From Chloromonas sp. AAM2 (lineage: Eukaryota; Chlorophyta; Chlorophyceae; Chlamydomonadales; Chlamydomonadaceae), in assembly GCA_004335635.1 (NCBI GenBank), contig QAXH01001077.1, positions 1 to 17,023 on the forward strand: a DNA stretch of 17,023 nt. The letters run 5' to 3'. Under the pieces are notes generated by a model. It was given only the letters and a program-made list of their open reading frames with translations. It was not told where the DNA came from and made no database searches. Position 1 is the stretch's first letter; each line of letters starts with the position of its first letter. The position numbers and the translations under genes are program-made. Positions 1 to 8,637 of the stretch are shown here, in pieces.

Positions 1-407
1 CCTGCACTGAGTGACAGGAGCCATCCCATATGCAGAATGATGCATCAAACCGGATGTAACAAAAGAGAGTCCAAGAGAGTCCAACAACAACATCACCCAT
101 GCACGCAGCCAGCGCAACACAGACCCATGGCAAGCGACTTCCAAATTGTGCTCATTCAACCCTAGGAAGCCGTGTTGGTGCCATGGGTGGCTCAGGTAGG
201 GTGCATACATAGCAACACACAGCCTTGCACATGCACATGTCCGAGCCCCTGCATGGTCGCATGCGACCCTCTGAGACACTAGTCCTTGCTGGTCCTGCTT
301 GTCACAAGATCAGCATCAAGTTATGATGCAGTATTTATGAAGCCTTCAACAGTGCAACCTCAACAGTGTGGCCAGACAGACAATACTTGTTTTTCCCATG
401 TTCTTAC
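1..407 (-). other. Partial intron 18 of gene A
   Basis: No exon resembling SAGARQAFF (the next exon in gene B) could be found in any frame of this stretch. The open frame on the plus strand from 286 has no coding features of note and overlaps exon 18 on the other strand. Confidence 0.6.
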
Positions 408-3400
408 CTGTAATCCTTGTTGTGGTATCGGATGTCGCCTCCAAAGTAGATTAGATAGGTCCTGTACACAACGCCGCAGTCGCAATGCATGGTTTGGGTC
501 GCTTGGTTACGAACAAAGACAGCCATCGCGACACCAGAACGCGCGCTCAACACCAGAACTGCGGACTATGCAGCACGGGACAATACATCAGGACACACGA
601 ACAGTCACCACACGAACCCATCAAATTGTCCCAGAACTGGGCGACTGGCTGGCGGTATCAATGACAGCAGCACTGACAATGCCACACTACCACTGGTTTC
701 AGTGCAAAACACAAGAACTGTCCCAGAACTGGCAAACATCTTTTTTTTTGCAGCTTGTGGGCAATATTGCAAGTTCAGGACAACGCTCACATGAATTAAA
801 TATACATGAAGCTTCCGGTGAATACAACCAGCAGTGAATACATGCCCTGCGTATTCGGGGCCTAAGTTGCAGGTCCGACCAACTTGTGAACATTCTCTCT
901 GGGTCATTGCGCGCTATACCCTTCACGCCGATGTGACTCAACCCGACTAACTACCTGCCGGAATACTACTGAACACTGGTCGCGTGCTCAAAACAAGAAC
1001 AAGGCGTGCTGGCTTTGCACTGGCTTTGCAGCATGTCGGCATTGCTCGAAGACATTCGAAGCTAACGTCACCGCTGGTCGCGGTTGAACACTCTCGCCAG
1101 CAGCACTGCTGCTCACATACCGTTTGAACCCGACAAACTTGCAAAGCTGAAAGCTCAGATCTGTCGCATACATGTACCCATTGCGATTCAAACACTCTCG
1201 CGAAGTGTTTTGTTGTGTGCTGTCGTACCGGTTGTAGCCAGGTCTGTTGAACGGCTCCGCCTTGTAGAGCTCAGGCGCTCTCTGCAGGATCTCCAAGCTG
1301 CCTCCCGGGTCAAGTCTGACAGGCAGCACCACATCCCGAGAGGGGTTGAAGCAACCGCTCGAGTAAGTGCGGCTGTACACGCCGTCGGCATGCTCCTCGC
1401 GAATCTTGCTGTTCTCCTGCATGAGACAGATGGCGCCAAGAATGAAATGCTGCGCCGGAGGACAGACGCGACTTCCCACTAGACCAGTCAAAGCGCGGCT
1501 TGATCACGTGGCTTGCCTAATGGAGACCTCGGATTTCATCCCAATCCCGACGCAAGGGATCAAGCTCAGTTGTATGCAGAATTGACTTTTCCTACGCAAG
1601 GCACCTGTCTGCACTCAACAATTGTATGCAGTCTCACCCGAAAACAGTAAGCGACTCTTACTGACTGACTTTACTGAGCTCATTCATTGGGTTGCTTACA
1701 TGTGCCCCTTGTGTGAGTTACAGCGACATGTCTGTCTCCGACTGTTTCTCGGTATGATTGACTTATGACTATCTAATGGTTGCCTGATGACAGAGTATGC
1801 CTCTCACCTGCGGTCCCCACAAACTGAGCTTAATCATGCGAGCAGGGAAGCCGTCCGTGAGCTGGCAGGAGCCCCAGTCAGCCATGCACGAGATGATGTG
1901 GTCCTGAGGCCAACAAGGCAAAGTACGAAGCATCAAGTCACAAGCTGCATCATGAGTTGCATCATGACGATTAGTCGATCATTGACCAGCAAGCCAACAA
2001 AAGTGGTTTTCCTATCAGATAAGAAGGCTTGATAAGTCAGTCACTACAGACATGTCAGAGATACAATAAACGCTAGACCGAGACTTGCACTTGAGTAGCA
2101 TGTGGTGAGACTCACCTTGGCGCCTCGGCGGTTGAAGAATGTCGGGTAGTTCTGTTTGACCCAGTGTGTGACCAACTTGATGTGCTGGGTGTTGAGCCAA
2201 ATGTTCTGGAAGCACATGAACACAGACGATGGACAGTCGTCAGTTGCTACTACCCTAGCTGGGCCAACACGCAAGCGCGACAGGCGATCGATGTGTGTTT
2301 GAGCATGGCAGTGCCGGTAGTGGAGACGCGTCACAGCGGATCTGTTCCTGGACGGCGGCCCTGGCAGGCCAGCCAGGTGTTGCAAGCAAGGGATGAGCAT
2401 CAACCAACACAGGAGATTTCAGTCCCAGGAACGGAACAAGAGAAGCAGACACAAGTACATGCCACAAGCGCCACAGTTACCCTAAGATGCCATACGAGAC
2501 AGGGTGCGTACTGCCACCCATTCTTGGACTTCTACCTGTTAGCACCATGTTCAAAACGATGCTTCGGGCAATCTGCGACTGCGATGATTACGGTTAATCC
2601 AGTTGGAATCCTCCGGCAGTATATCGTACAAGAGTCGCGGTAACAATCCCTGGTGCAAGTATACATACATATATACTACCAATGACCACCACCACCCACT
2701 CACTCTTCCTAGGCAACCTAACAGCCTCTGACAGACCCCTTTGGAACAGGCAGGTGCGCACGAACCAGTACAAGGCTCCAAATGGACCCGTGCCCCGTGA
2801 CAGGTTTGCTCATCTAAAATTAAACGTCAAGAATGGCCAGTAGCACGTGCAGATGCACGGCGTGCCATTGACACTAGGTCACTGGCCACTGGCCTGAGCA
2901 CAAGTTGTGGCTCTTGCAGCCCACCTCAGTACTACCCGTGCCTGCGGACCGTCATTGACCACCATCCACTCACTCCTCCATAGAACATGTTGTCCGTTGT
3001 AACATAGAACAGGTTTGCCTCGTAAGGGTTCTCTGTCAGGACCTGCACACAGCGGGCAGGGTGTAGTTGGCGTGACATGGCCGACATTCCGGGAGGACTG
3101 CCCAGTGGGGGCATGACAGGAGGAAAGCAATCCGCATGGGTTGACGGAGCCCCTGTCCAGGTGAGGTTGCTTTGGACTTCCACCAGCAGTCCACAACGCA
3201 TATCACATGGAAGCACATGATGTGAGGCAGGTCAATTGCAGTGTGTATGCAATTGCAATGCAAAATGATGCTGTGGCTATATGTATGCTTGCCAACTTCG
3301 GCTCCCCTTGGCATCAAACACGCGCACACTGCGCACACGGCTGTGCTGATCACTGTTGAGTGGCTGTGAATTCATGCCTGCACTTTGGTGACATAGCACA

Positions 3401-6400
3401 TGAACTTGTTATTGGAACATACAACATGGACTTTGAGGCACGTATAGACCTGCACCTGACTGGAAGCCAGGCAACTCAACCCTGGGTACAGACCTCAGGT
3501 ATTTGCGGTACCGATGCAGACAAGTGGTCGGAATTTGAACTCGGTCGAACCCCACCGAAGGCGAATTTCTTTCCAGAGGTTGGGCGAACTTCATACGCAT
3601 TCAGTGTCGCATTTGTTGAGTTGAAGCGCCAACCAAAAATGAGTCGATGCATCACCAACTGATAAAGTCAGGCCTGATCCTGACACTGTCAAACTCCAGC
3701 ATACACTCCAACAACGAGGTCAAGCCGCACCTCTGGATCGTTAACCAGTCCTCTGAGGAACAGGTCCTCTGCCTGGTAGAGTCCGTCGTAGTTTTGAATC
3801 TCCTCGTTGCCTGAGCCTGTCTGAGGCCAAGAAACGGTCCAGGGCAGTTCGTACCTGGGGACGCAAAGAGGATGTGGAAAGGGGAAATGAAAGCACAGAT
3901 GGGAGGAAGGATACTGGGAAAGGGAATGGACAGCCCGTAAGCGAGGGCTGAGGAGAAGGACAGGAAACTGGAAGGCAGGGGAGGGAACTAGGGAAGAGAA
4001 TCAATGCAACATAGGCAGAGGACAGGGGTGGTAAGGCAGTGCAATAGACGACATGTTCCGACTGCACTGACATGCCGCCGGGGACATGCCGCCGGGGACA
4101 TGCCGCCGGGGACATGCCGCCGGGGACATGCCGCCAGGGACATGCCGCCGGGGACATGCTACGCCACCTCGATTTGAAACGTGGCCGATCAATGTTGTAC
4201 TGTCTACTGTGAGTACAGCACCTGGCCCCACAGTTCAGGTACCTGTAGATGCGGACCCTTGTCCTGCTGTACGCCTTGTCCCGCACTTCCTCTGGCTTGG
4301 ACGGGTCAGGGCCCCAGGCAGCAGAGCGAGTGCAGTCCTGTGACAAAGGACAAGGCAAGTGGTTTTGGCATGTGCTCGGTGCGGAAGAGCCCTAGGCATA
4401 CCCTTTCCAGCACATTGAAAAAAGAGTACTCTTAATTGATTGAAGACTTAGCCGTGAGCCGTGTAGAAATGTTAGTCGGCCAGGAAGCAAACAAGAACAC
4501 AAACCGCTTTGAACAGAAGCCGTACACGCTCTGTGGGATCCTCACTCGTTTAACGTGTCTTAGACCTTGCGAGCAGTGATCACGCACCATGCCCCATTTC
4601 CCTGGCTCGCAGTGACACCAGCCAGCCACCAGCTTGCCCTTGCAGCGCTCCATGTGGTCTGTGTTGACATCCTCACAAGCGGAACCTGCAGGCCACACAC
4701 CGGAGGAGAAACGGATTGAAACGGCAGCAGGGCCATGCAAAACAACCAGAGAAAGAGAGCAATGGCGGGGCACGTGGCGTGCGGATATGCTCTGTGGAGT
4801 CCATGAAGGACCCTTTTCGTGAGGGGAATAAAAGGGATAAAACGGATGAAACGGAAGAAACGGAAGAAATGGAAGAAACAAATGGCAGCAGTGCAGCTGA
4901 CGTGCAGACATGCTCTAACAGGGCTGCATGAGTTCAACTTTTCTATTTATTTCCGACAAGCCGAATAGAAGATGGCTGAAGCTGTGCAGGATCGTCATAA
5001 TCGCATTGCAAAGCACTGCTCAGTCCGAAAGATCCCGTGGCCACCATGAAGGCCTGATTGCTCAGCTTCAGGGATCAAAACACCACCAGCACATTCGCAG
5101 TCCAGGTTCAAGAGAGTTGACAGTTTGCCAAGAAGGATGGGGAAAGCAGTTCAGTGCTGTATACGGCACTTTTGTTGGTGGTAAAGCCAAATAAGACCCA
5201 CAGGTGTTGATAGTGAGAGCTACAGTAAGTGCCACAGTAAGAGCCACACGAGTGAATAGTGAATGACATTGCAGCCGTTACTGTAAGGCGTTTTCTTTCT
5301 CTGGTTGCTCACCGCGGTATCCCCTGCTGCAGCGGCAGCCCCCCGAGGTGGCGTTGGTGCGCCCATAGCATGCACCCCGGTCCATGCACCTGCAGAGCAA
5401 CATGGGGAAACACATCCGTCCAAAGAGCAGGCCCAGGCAACACTTTGTACACCAGCCATTTGGTCCCTCTGTCCATGCAGTGCATGAGTCATTCATCATG
5501 CAGCTGCCGGAAGGCAGAGCCGGCACCATGCTCCTGAACGGACAGCACATGGGCAGCAGTGCGGGTGGACAAGACACCGTACACGTGCAACGCCCTGCTG
5601 CATTCCATGTAGCATAGCCATATACTGTTTGGTTGAAAAAGATAACTAGATTCCGAAGCACATAGCCATGTACTGTTCGGCCCCACCACTTAATATTTTA
5701 GGCCTCACCTATCCTTGCAGTACTTGAGTGGCCTATAGTCCTCCGACACGTCTCCATCTCGCTTGAGGCGTGCGGGCCGAGCGTCCAGTTTCTCAAACTC
5801 CCGCTTGCCGCCCTCGCCTTTCTTGCCGCGGAACCACGCAACTGCGGACACAGGCCAGAGTTATCATGACAGATGGGAAGCCGCATTTTCGCCGCCCTCA
5901 AGAGGCCAAAGGCGGCTCATGGAGCCAAGCGACTTGCACATCGAGCAGATGCCGCATCCATTCCGTGGTCATGTTCAGCAGCCTGACCCATTAATGCTTT
6001 GTGCTGTGGTAAACCAATTGACCAAACCCACATCTGTTCCTCCCCGGAGCTGCAAGGAAGACATCCAGTGACCCACCACCGTGCCCCCCCGGCCACTACT
6101 AACTGCCCACCAGTCGCACACCACTCTGCCCACACCACCCTGCCCCCCAACTGCCCACCAGTCGCCCACCACCCTGCCCACCAATCAATCGCCCACCACT
6201 CTGCCCACCACTCTGCCCACCACTCTGCCCACCACCCTGCCCACCCATTGCCCACCTCCTTGCTCATCCACGTCCGGCAAATCAGAATACTGCAAACAGA
6301 TGAAAAGCGTGGGATTCACAAAACTGCACGGTCAAAACTGCCTATGTAGTAATACATGAAGCAAATGCATGTAGACAGAGCCTTGGGCCATGCATACCCA

Positions 6401-8637
6401 GCCACGCCAGCCGTTCAGTTCACAGTTTATAGTTTACCTGCTGTTAGAGATCTAACATCACATGTGTTGAGATTGTTGACGTTTAGGGCATCATCCTCGT
6501 GCGTTGCCTCAAAAAATGATGTGGGCGGACAGTTTATTCCGCGCAAATGCCATGCCATGGCGATGACAATGATGGCAGTTGTGGCATTCTGGTGATGATG
6601 GTAGTCGACCTACCTGCTGCTCAGCGCCCAGGGCCGTGCGCTCAAAGCAGACTAGCCGGTCCCAGTCCTTGAGCTGCAGGGCAGACAGTCAGTGTTTTGT
6701 CTAGTCAAGTCAGTTTTTAGTATGACTTTACAATTGGTCGCTTTTCTTCGGTTTCCGTCCCTTGATCGTAGATGCTAGAAACAAAACGCTGGGCTCAGGG
6801 TTCAGGGAGCAGGCCGCATCAGTCAACAACAAACACCCCCACTTCCCTGCATACTCTACAAGTTGTACAGACCAAGAGCAGGGGCCGGGTAGGTTGTTGC
6901 TCAGGGTAGGCCAGGGCGGTGCCCATCCCGTTCCGTGTCGTCTGGTGGCTGCCCTGGTGTAAATATGCTTCGGCCAGCAGACTCTTATATGATATGAACG
7001 TCTGATAGTGGCTGACTGAGTAACAAGGGAATGCTGTGGCGCACAGGTGCGTTCAGTGCCGCCCGGTGCAAGGCTTTGCCTGGTAATGAACCCCAATTGA
7101 ACAGGTGGGCCATCAGCCTCACAATGACTACTACTGTTATACCCTGACCGCAACCGATTTGCAGGCAAAACTCTGAAGCTTGTGTGGCGATTGTTGGCAA
7201 GGTTTTCCCAGAAATACTGCGACATGACCTCAGGATTGTTTGGCCCGCCTGCCTAAACGAAAACCTGGTAACCCTGCACAGCTGCGATCCATCATTCCCA
7301 CGACTCACCACAGGGTTATCCAACCAGGGGTCAGAGGACAGCTCGGGAATGACGGGAAGAGTGAACAACCGGTCGATCTGACGCAGACACTCACACGCCT
7401 GCATGGCAAACAAGCAGATCAAAGCCCTGTTGTCATACATGCATGGTAATCCAAAGTATGCATGCTGTGTGCGTGCACTTCCCCGTGATGATAATCCCCG
7501 TGATGATAATGGTGGTGGGTTAATCAAACGTTGAGATGGCATACACGCCAGTACTGGTTGAAATTTCCTCCGTACATCCGGGTTCTCACTGCGTTTGCAC
7601 TGAACTTCGCCATTGACCAACCTGCCTCTCTGCCTTGGTGCCTGGCTGGTGGAGCAAGTTGCTTGCATCTCGGGCTCAATCTGCTACTCAGCTGCCCACT
7701 GCGTGCGTCTCCAGCTTCCTTGGTCAAAGCAACAACCATGCAGTGCACAACTGTCCCTAGATCTCCGTTCTCCCATGCCAAACCCCCCATGCCAACCCCC
7801 CCATCCATGCCAACCCCCCATGCCACCCTTGCTGGACAGGCTGACTCCAAAGCCTTGCCTACACCCACACCCCACCCGCCCCATCACCTTTGGCCATTCA
7901 GTCCCGTGGTGTCCCACAATATGGTTGGGTGCGAGAGTGGTTCGGCATGCGCCAAGATTGGCTTCCTTGCATGTGGGACCTGCAGAAAGACGTTTCAACA
8001 CAGCAAAACGTTTGTATACTGCTCGGAAATAACAGCCACAGGCATGTGAGCCATGGATTTGGCATGAGCGCCAAGTAAAGTCTTGATTGCGGCAAAATGG
8101 AGCAGATCTGGGCACATACCTGTCCACCCGGGAGGGCAGTCACACTTGCCCGTTTCTTTGTTGCAGTTACCTGCAGGACGTGTGGCACACATGGAGAGAA
8201 ACATAGAACAGATGTGACAACCAAACGCCTGTTGGCTGATCAGAGTCCATCCCGGGTGTTCTACAATACTTGCTGTGGATTGGGTTTAGAAGTTTGTTAG
8301 GTCACACGATAGGGTCAGACAGACATTGGGCACACAACAGGGCCACACAAACATTCGAAGTCCGGTGTTCAAATTCTTTCTGGCAAACAACCTGCACCAT
8401 TCTGGATGCGACATTCATTGCCATCTGTGGCTTACGTTTGTGTTCTTTTGCTGCGGCTTCAACAGCCGGAAAGCCGAGCCTTCGTGTAGCAAGTCCGTGC
8501 TTCAGTTTACTTATAGCCGTTGGATGACATCACACACCTCTCTCCGTGCACCCAGGCTCGCATTCCCTGTCAACTCTGATCCATGCCAAGGCAGCTGGGA
8601 GGGCTAGAAGCACCACCAGAAGCCGCATGGGAAGCAT
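1..8637 (-). CDS. Gene A: secreted/lumenal EGF-like plus exostosin (GT47) glycosyltransferase, 3' end outside window
   Basis: Split gene with 18 exons proposed, 5' to 3' on the minus strand: 8538-8637, 8120-8170, 7888-7979, 7545-7691, 7309-7398, 7172-7252, 6614-6673, 6438-6507 (tentative), 5709-5841, 5313-5389, 4588-4685, 4243-4337, 3731-3854, 2974-3042, 2116-2205, 1808-1903, 1229-1416, 408-461, then off the left edge. The protein has a signal peptide (about residues 1-18), a six-cysteine EGF-like module, an unrecognised middle region, two further EGF-like modules, then the N-terminal part of a GT47 domain (motifs ENPYEANLFYV, DHIIS, GCFNPSRDVVLPV, YFGGDIR). GT47 enzymes are inverting sugar transferases of the secretory pathway; the donor and acceptor here are unknown. 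Intron phases agree at every junction except into exon 9, where an extra exon is required, and exon 6 uses a weak donor. Gene B upstream is a paralogue in the same orientation. The family call is strong; exact exons 4, 6 and 8 are not. Confidence 0.85.
408..461 (-). CDS. Gene A exon 18: GT47 YFGGDIR motif, last exon in window
   Basis: The exon encodes TYLIYFGGDIRYHNKDY with split codons at both ends, between GTGTACAG|GACC and TTACAG|GTAAGA. Same length (54 nt) and phases as gene B exon 6, 13/17 identical. Corresponds to the LLFFxG strand of GT47. The next exon (counterpart of gene B 13385-13438) is not recognisable in 1-407 and presumably lies beyond the left edge. Confidence 0.9.
1229..1416 (-). 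CDS. Gene A exon 17: GT47 C-F-N-P-x-R-D-V-V-L-P region
   Basis: Sixty-two codons plus two bases, starting ENSKIREEHADGVYSRTY and containing GCFNPSRDVVLPVRL, between ATGCAG|GAGAAC and AACCG|GTACGA. The first 35 residues are 30/35 identical to gene B exon 5, after which the two diverge in sequence and length. Corresponds to the KDVVIP motif of GT47. The open frame runs past the donor, but comparison with gene B supports the stop at 1229. Confidence 0.9.
1808..1903 (-). CDS. Gene A exon 16: GT47 DHI..DWGSC motif
   Basis: Thirty-two codons beginning DHIISCMADWGSCQLTDGF, between CCTCAG|GACCAC and CCGCAG|GTGAGA. It is 24/32 identical to gene B exon 4. It corresponds to the GGxDHxxxxxHDxGxC motif of GT47, with Trp before Gly where Glu is frequent. 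Confidence 0.93.
2116..2205 (-). CDS. Gene A exon 15: GT47
   Basis: Thirty codons beginning NIWLNTQHIKLVTHWVKQ and ending NRRGAK, between TTCCAG|AACATT and CCAAG|GTGAG. It is 16/30 identical to gene B exon 3. The YPTFFNRR stretch aligns with the YPYWNRT..G segment of plant and algal exostosins. Confidence 0.93.
2974..3042 (-). CDS. Gene A exon 14: GT47 ENPYEANLFYV motif
   Basis: Twenty-three codons starting VLTENPYEANLFYVTTDN, phase 0 at both ends, between GTGCAG|GTCCTG and GGAGGA|GTGAGT. It is 17/23 identical to gene B exon 2 and shares a 35-nt stretch with it exactly. It corresponds to the T.DP.EA.LFYVP motif of GT47. Confidence 0.93.
3731..3854 (-). CDS. Gene A exon 13: GT47 N-terminal part
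   Basis: Forty-one codons, YELPWTVSWPQTGSGNEEIQ through LYQAEDLFLRGLVNDPE, between CCCCAG|GTACGAA and CCAGAG|GTGCGG. The last 12 residues are paralogous to gene B exon 1 (DLFLKGLLKDPE). The Y..E..F...L..DP pattern is typical of the exostosin domain start. Confidence 0.92.
4070..4153. repeat. 14-nt tandem repeat, six copies
   Basis: Six back-to-back copies of acatgccgccgggg. The first four and the last are perfect; the fifth has one change (ccagggg phase). The array lies in gene A intron 12. Because 14 is not a multiple of 3, each reading frame gives a repetitive peptide without being coding. Confidence 0.97.
4243..4337 (-). CDS. Gene A exon 12: end of EGF-like module and lead into GT47
   Basis: The exon starts with DCTRSAAWGPDPSKPEEVRD and ends in RTRVRIY plus a split Arg, between TCACAG|GACTGC and CTACAG|GTACCTG. 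The IYRYELPW junction with exon 13 resembles the first beta-strand (IYVYDLP type) of exostosin domains. Confidence 0.9.
4588..4685 (-). CDS. Gene A exon 11: third EGF-like module
   Basis: The exon encodes SACEDVNTDHMERCKGKLVA and then GWCHCEPGKWGM, between TGCAG|GTTCCG and ATG|GTGCGTG. Joined to exon 12 it reads CHCEPGKWGMDC, the C-x-C-x-P-G-x-x-G-x-D-C ending that commonly precedes the exostosin domain in algal and plant GT47 proteins. Confidence 0.9.
4826..4890. repeat. Degenerate purine-rich repeat
   Basis: An imperfect roughly 10-nt repeat of the type gaaacggaag, nearly all purine on the plus strand and therefore pyrimidine-rich in the gene A transcript. It lies in intron 10. Confidence 0.6.
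5313..5389 (-). CDS. Gene A exon 10: second EGF-like module
   Basis: The exon encodes CMDRGACYGRTNATSGGCRC and SRGYR between CTGCAG|GTGCATGG and CCGCG|GTGAGC. With its neighbours it gives C-x3-C-x5-C-x10-C-x-C-x8-C, an EGF-like module. NAT is a potential N-glycosylation site. Twenty-five codons with single split bases at each end. Confidence 0.9.
5709..5841 (-). CDS. Gene A exon 9: basic linker and first cysteine of second EGF group
   Basis: The exon encodes 43 full codons from AWFRGKKGEGGK to PLKYCKD, rich in Lys/Arg/Glu, between acceptor TGTCCGCAG|TTGCG and donor GGATAG|GTGAGG. The frame is fixed by exon 10, with which it forms YCKDRCMDRGAC, the start of an EGF-like module. Confidence 0.8.
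6082..6252. repeat. 12-nt repeat field (gcccaccactct)
   Basis: Perfect 12-nt units gcccaccactct occur at 6191-6226, followed by a variant unit (6227-6238) and preceded by degenerate cccaccag/cccacc versions from about 6082. On the transcribed strand it reads GTGGTGGGCAGA repeatedly, giving Trp-rich pseudo-peptides in one frame. It lies in the intron before gene A exon 9. Confidence 0.9.
6438..6507 (-). CDS. Gene A exon 8 (tentative, inferred from phase)
   Basis: Exon 7 ends in phase 0 but exon 9 needs one preceding base, so an exon entering in phase 0 and leaving after one base is expected between 5842 and 6613. This stretch fits: acceptor CATTTTTTGAG|GCAACG, 23 codons starting ATHEDDALNVNN, donor GCAG|GTAAAC. 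The acceptor is GAG rather than CAG and there is no homology support. Confidence 0.35.
6614..6673 (-). CDS. Gene A exon 7: middle region
   Basis: Twenty codons, LKDWDRLVCFERTALGAEQQ, between acceptor CTGCCCTGCAG|CTC (with a CTGAC branch-like motif upstream) and donor CAGCAG|GTAGGT. The other two frames contain stops, so phase 0 at the 5' end is forced. The CFER..LG string slightly resembles a motif in GT61-type transferases, but that is too little for a family call. Confidence 0.65.
7172..7252 (-). CDS. Gene A exon 6: middle region (3' end uncertain)
   Basis: Acceptor TCGTTTAG|GCAGG follows a 56-nt intron. The frame reads AGGPNNPEVMSQYFWENL and on to HTSFR. Phase 0 into exon 7 requires the weak donor CAGA|GTTTTG; the better-looking donors downstream (CG|GTCAGG, T|GTGAGG) give phases that hit stops in exon 7. 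Either this donor is used or a small unseen exon intervenes. Confidence 0.55.
7309..7398 (-). CDS. Gene A exon 5: middle region
   Basis: Thirty codons, phase 0 at both ends, between acceptor TTTGCCATGCAG|GCGTG (good pyrimidine tract) and donor CCTGTG|GTGAGT. The segment starts ACECLRQIDRLF and ends DPWLDNPV. No domain recognised; it lies between the first EGF-like module and the second EGF group. Confidence 0.7.
7481..7510. repeat. 15-nt perfect tandem duplication
   Basis: Two perfect copies of ccccgtgatgataat, in gene A intron 4. Confidence 0.95.
7545..7691 (-). CDS. Gene A exon 4 (boundaries uncertain)
   Basis: Two overlapping phase-0 readings fit between exons 3 and 5. Reading 1 is 7545-7691, 49 codons, acceptor GGGCAG|CTGAG and donor GGCGT|GTATGC, ending in MYGGNFNQYWR. 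Reading 2 is 7576-7680, 35 codons in another frame, acceptor AGTAGCAG|ATTGAG and donor CCGGAT|GTACGG, containing GEVQCKRSENPD. Neither reading matches a domain I know. Reading 1 is preferred weakly, for its donor and its aromatic-rich end. cDNA would settle it. Confidence 0.4.
7772..7882 (-). repeat. G-rich tracts on transcribed strand, intron 3 of gene A
   Basis: Two blocks. At 7772-7828 the unit catgccaacccccc recurs, giving five runs of 3 to 7 G on the minus strand. At 7864-7882 four G runs are separated by 1 to 3 nt (GGGG-C-GGG-T-GGGG-TGT-GGG). The second block sits a few bases inside the 5' splice site of intron 3. Confidence 0.9.
7888..7979 (-). CDS. Gene A exon 3: last EGF cysteine and start of middle region
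   Basis: The exon starts at CTGCAG|GTCCC and encodes PTCKEANLGACRTT onward, supplying the sixth EGF cysteine (GWTG-PTC). It ends in EWPK at AAAG|GTGATGGGG, phase 0. The donor is followed at once by a very G-rich tract (see the G-quadruplex finding). Confidence 0.8.
8120..8170 (-). CDS. Gene A exon 2: EGF-like module core
   Basis: The exon encodes NCNKETGKCDCPPGWT between acceptor CTGCAG|GTAAC and donor ACAG|GTATGT. Joined to exons 1 and 3 it gives the six-cysteine spacing C-x3-C-x5-C-x6-C-x-C-x8-C with the PGWTG turn, a standard EGF-like module. Entry after one codon base and exit after one codon base match both neighbours. Confidence 0.9.
8538..8637 (-). CDS. Gene A exon 1: start codon, signal peptide, first EGF cysteines
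   Basis: The ATG at 8637-8635 begins MLPMRLLVVLLALPAALA, a typical signal peptide with a hydrophobic Leu/Val core and an A-L-A cleavage site, followed by a short segment with two cysteines (CEPGC). An in-frame TAA lies 9 nt upstream of the ATG, so the frame does not extend further 5'. A second in-frame ATG (Met4, 8628-8626) is an alternative start that would keep most of the signal peptide. The exon is 33 codons plus one base and ends at AGAG|GTGTGTG; the phase joins exon 2 to give a complete EGF-like motif, which is strong support for both exons. Confidence 0.85.

Noticed and set aside
286..837. 183-residue open frame on the plus strand
   Set aside because: It covers gene A exon 18 on the opposite strand, shows no domain, and has a composition like the other shadow frames.
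3741..4358. 205-residue minus-strand open frame with CPRRHVPGGM repeats
   Set aside because: It runs through the intron 12 minisatellite and reads exons 12 and 13 partly in the wrong frame; the true exons use splice sites on both sides of the repeat.
5917..6267. Trp-rich WWAEWWAE protein repeat, and its plus-strand His/Ala counterpart
   Set aside because: Both are translations of an intronic 12-nt repeat whose period is divisible by three.
6728..7225. 165-residue minus-strand open frame continuing from exon 6
   Set aside because: Only the first residues match coding sequence; the remainder shows no domain and would leave exon 7 and the EGF/GT47 part out of frame.
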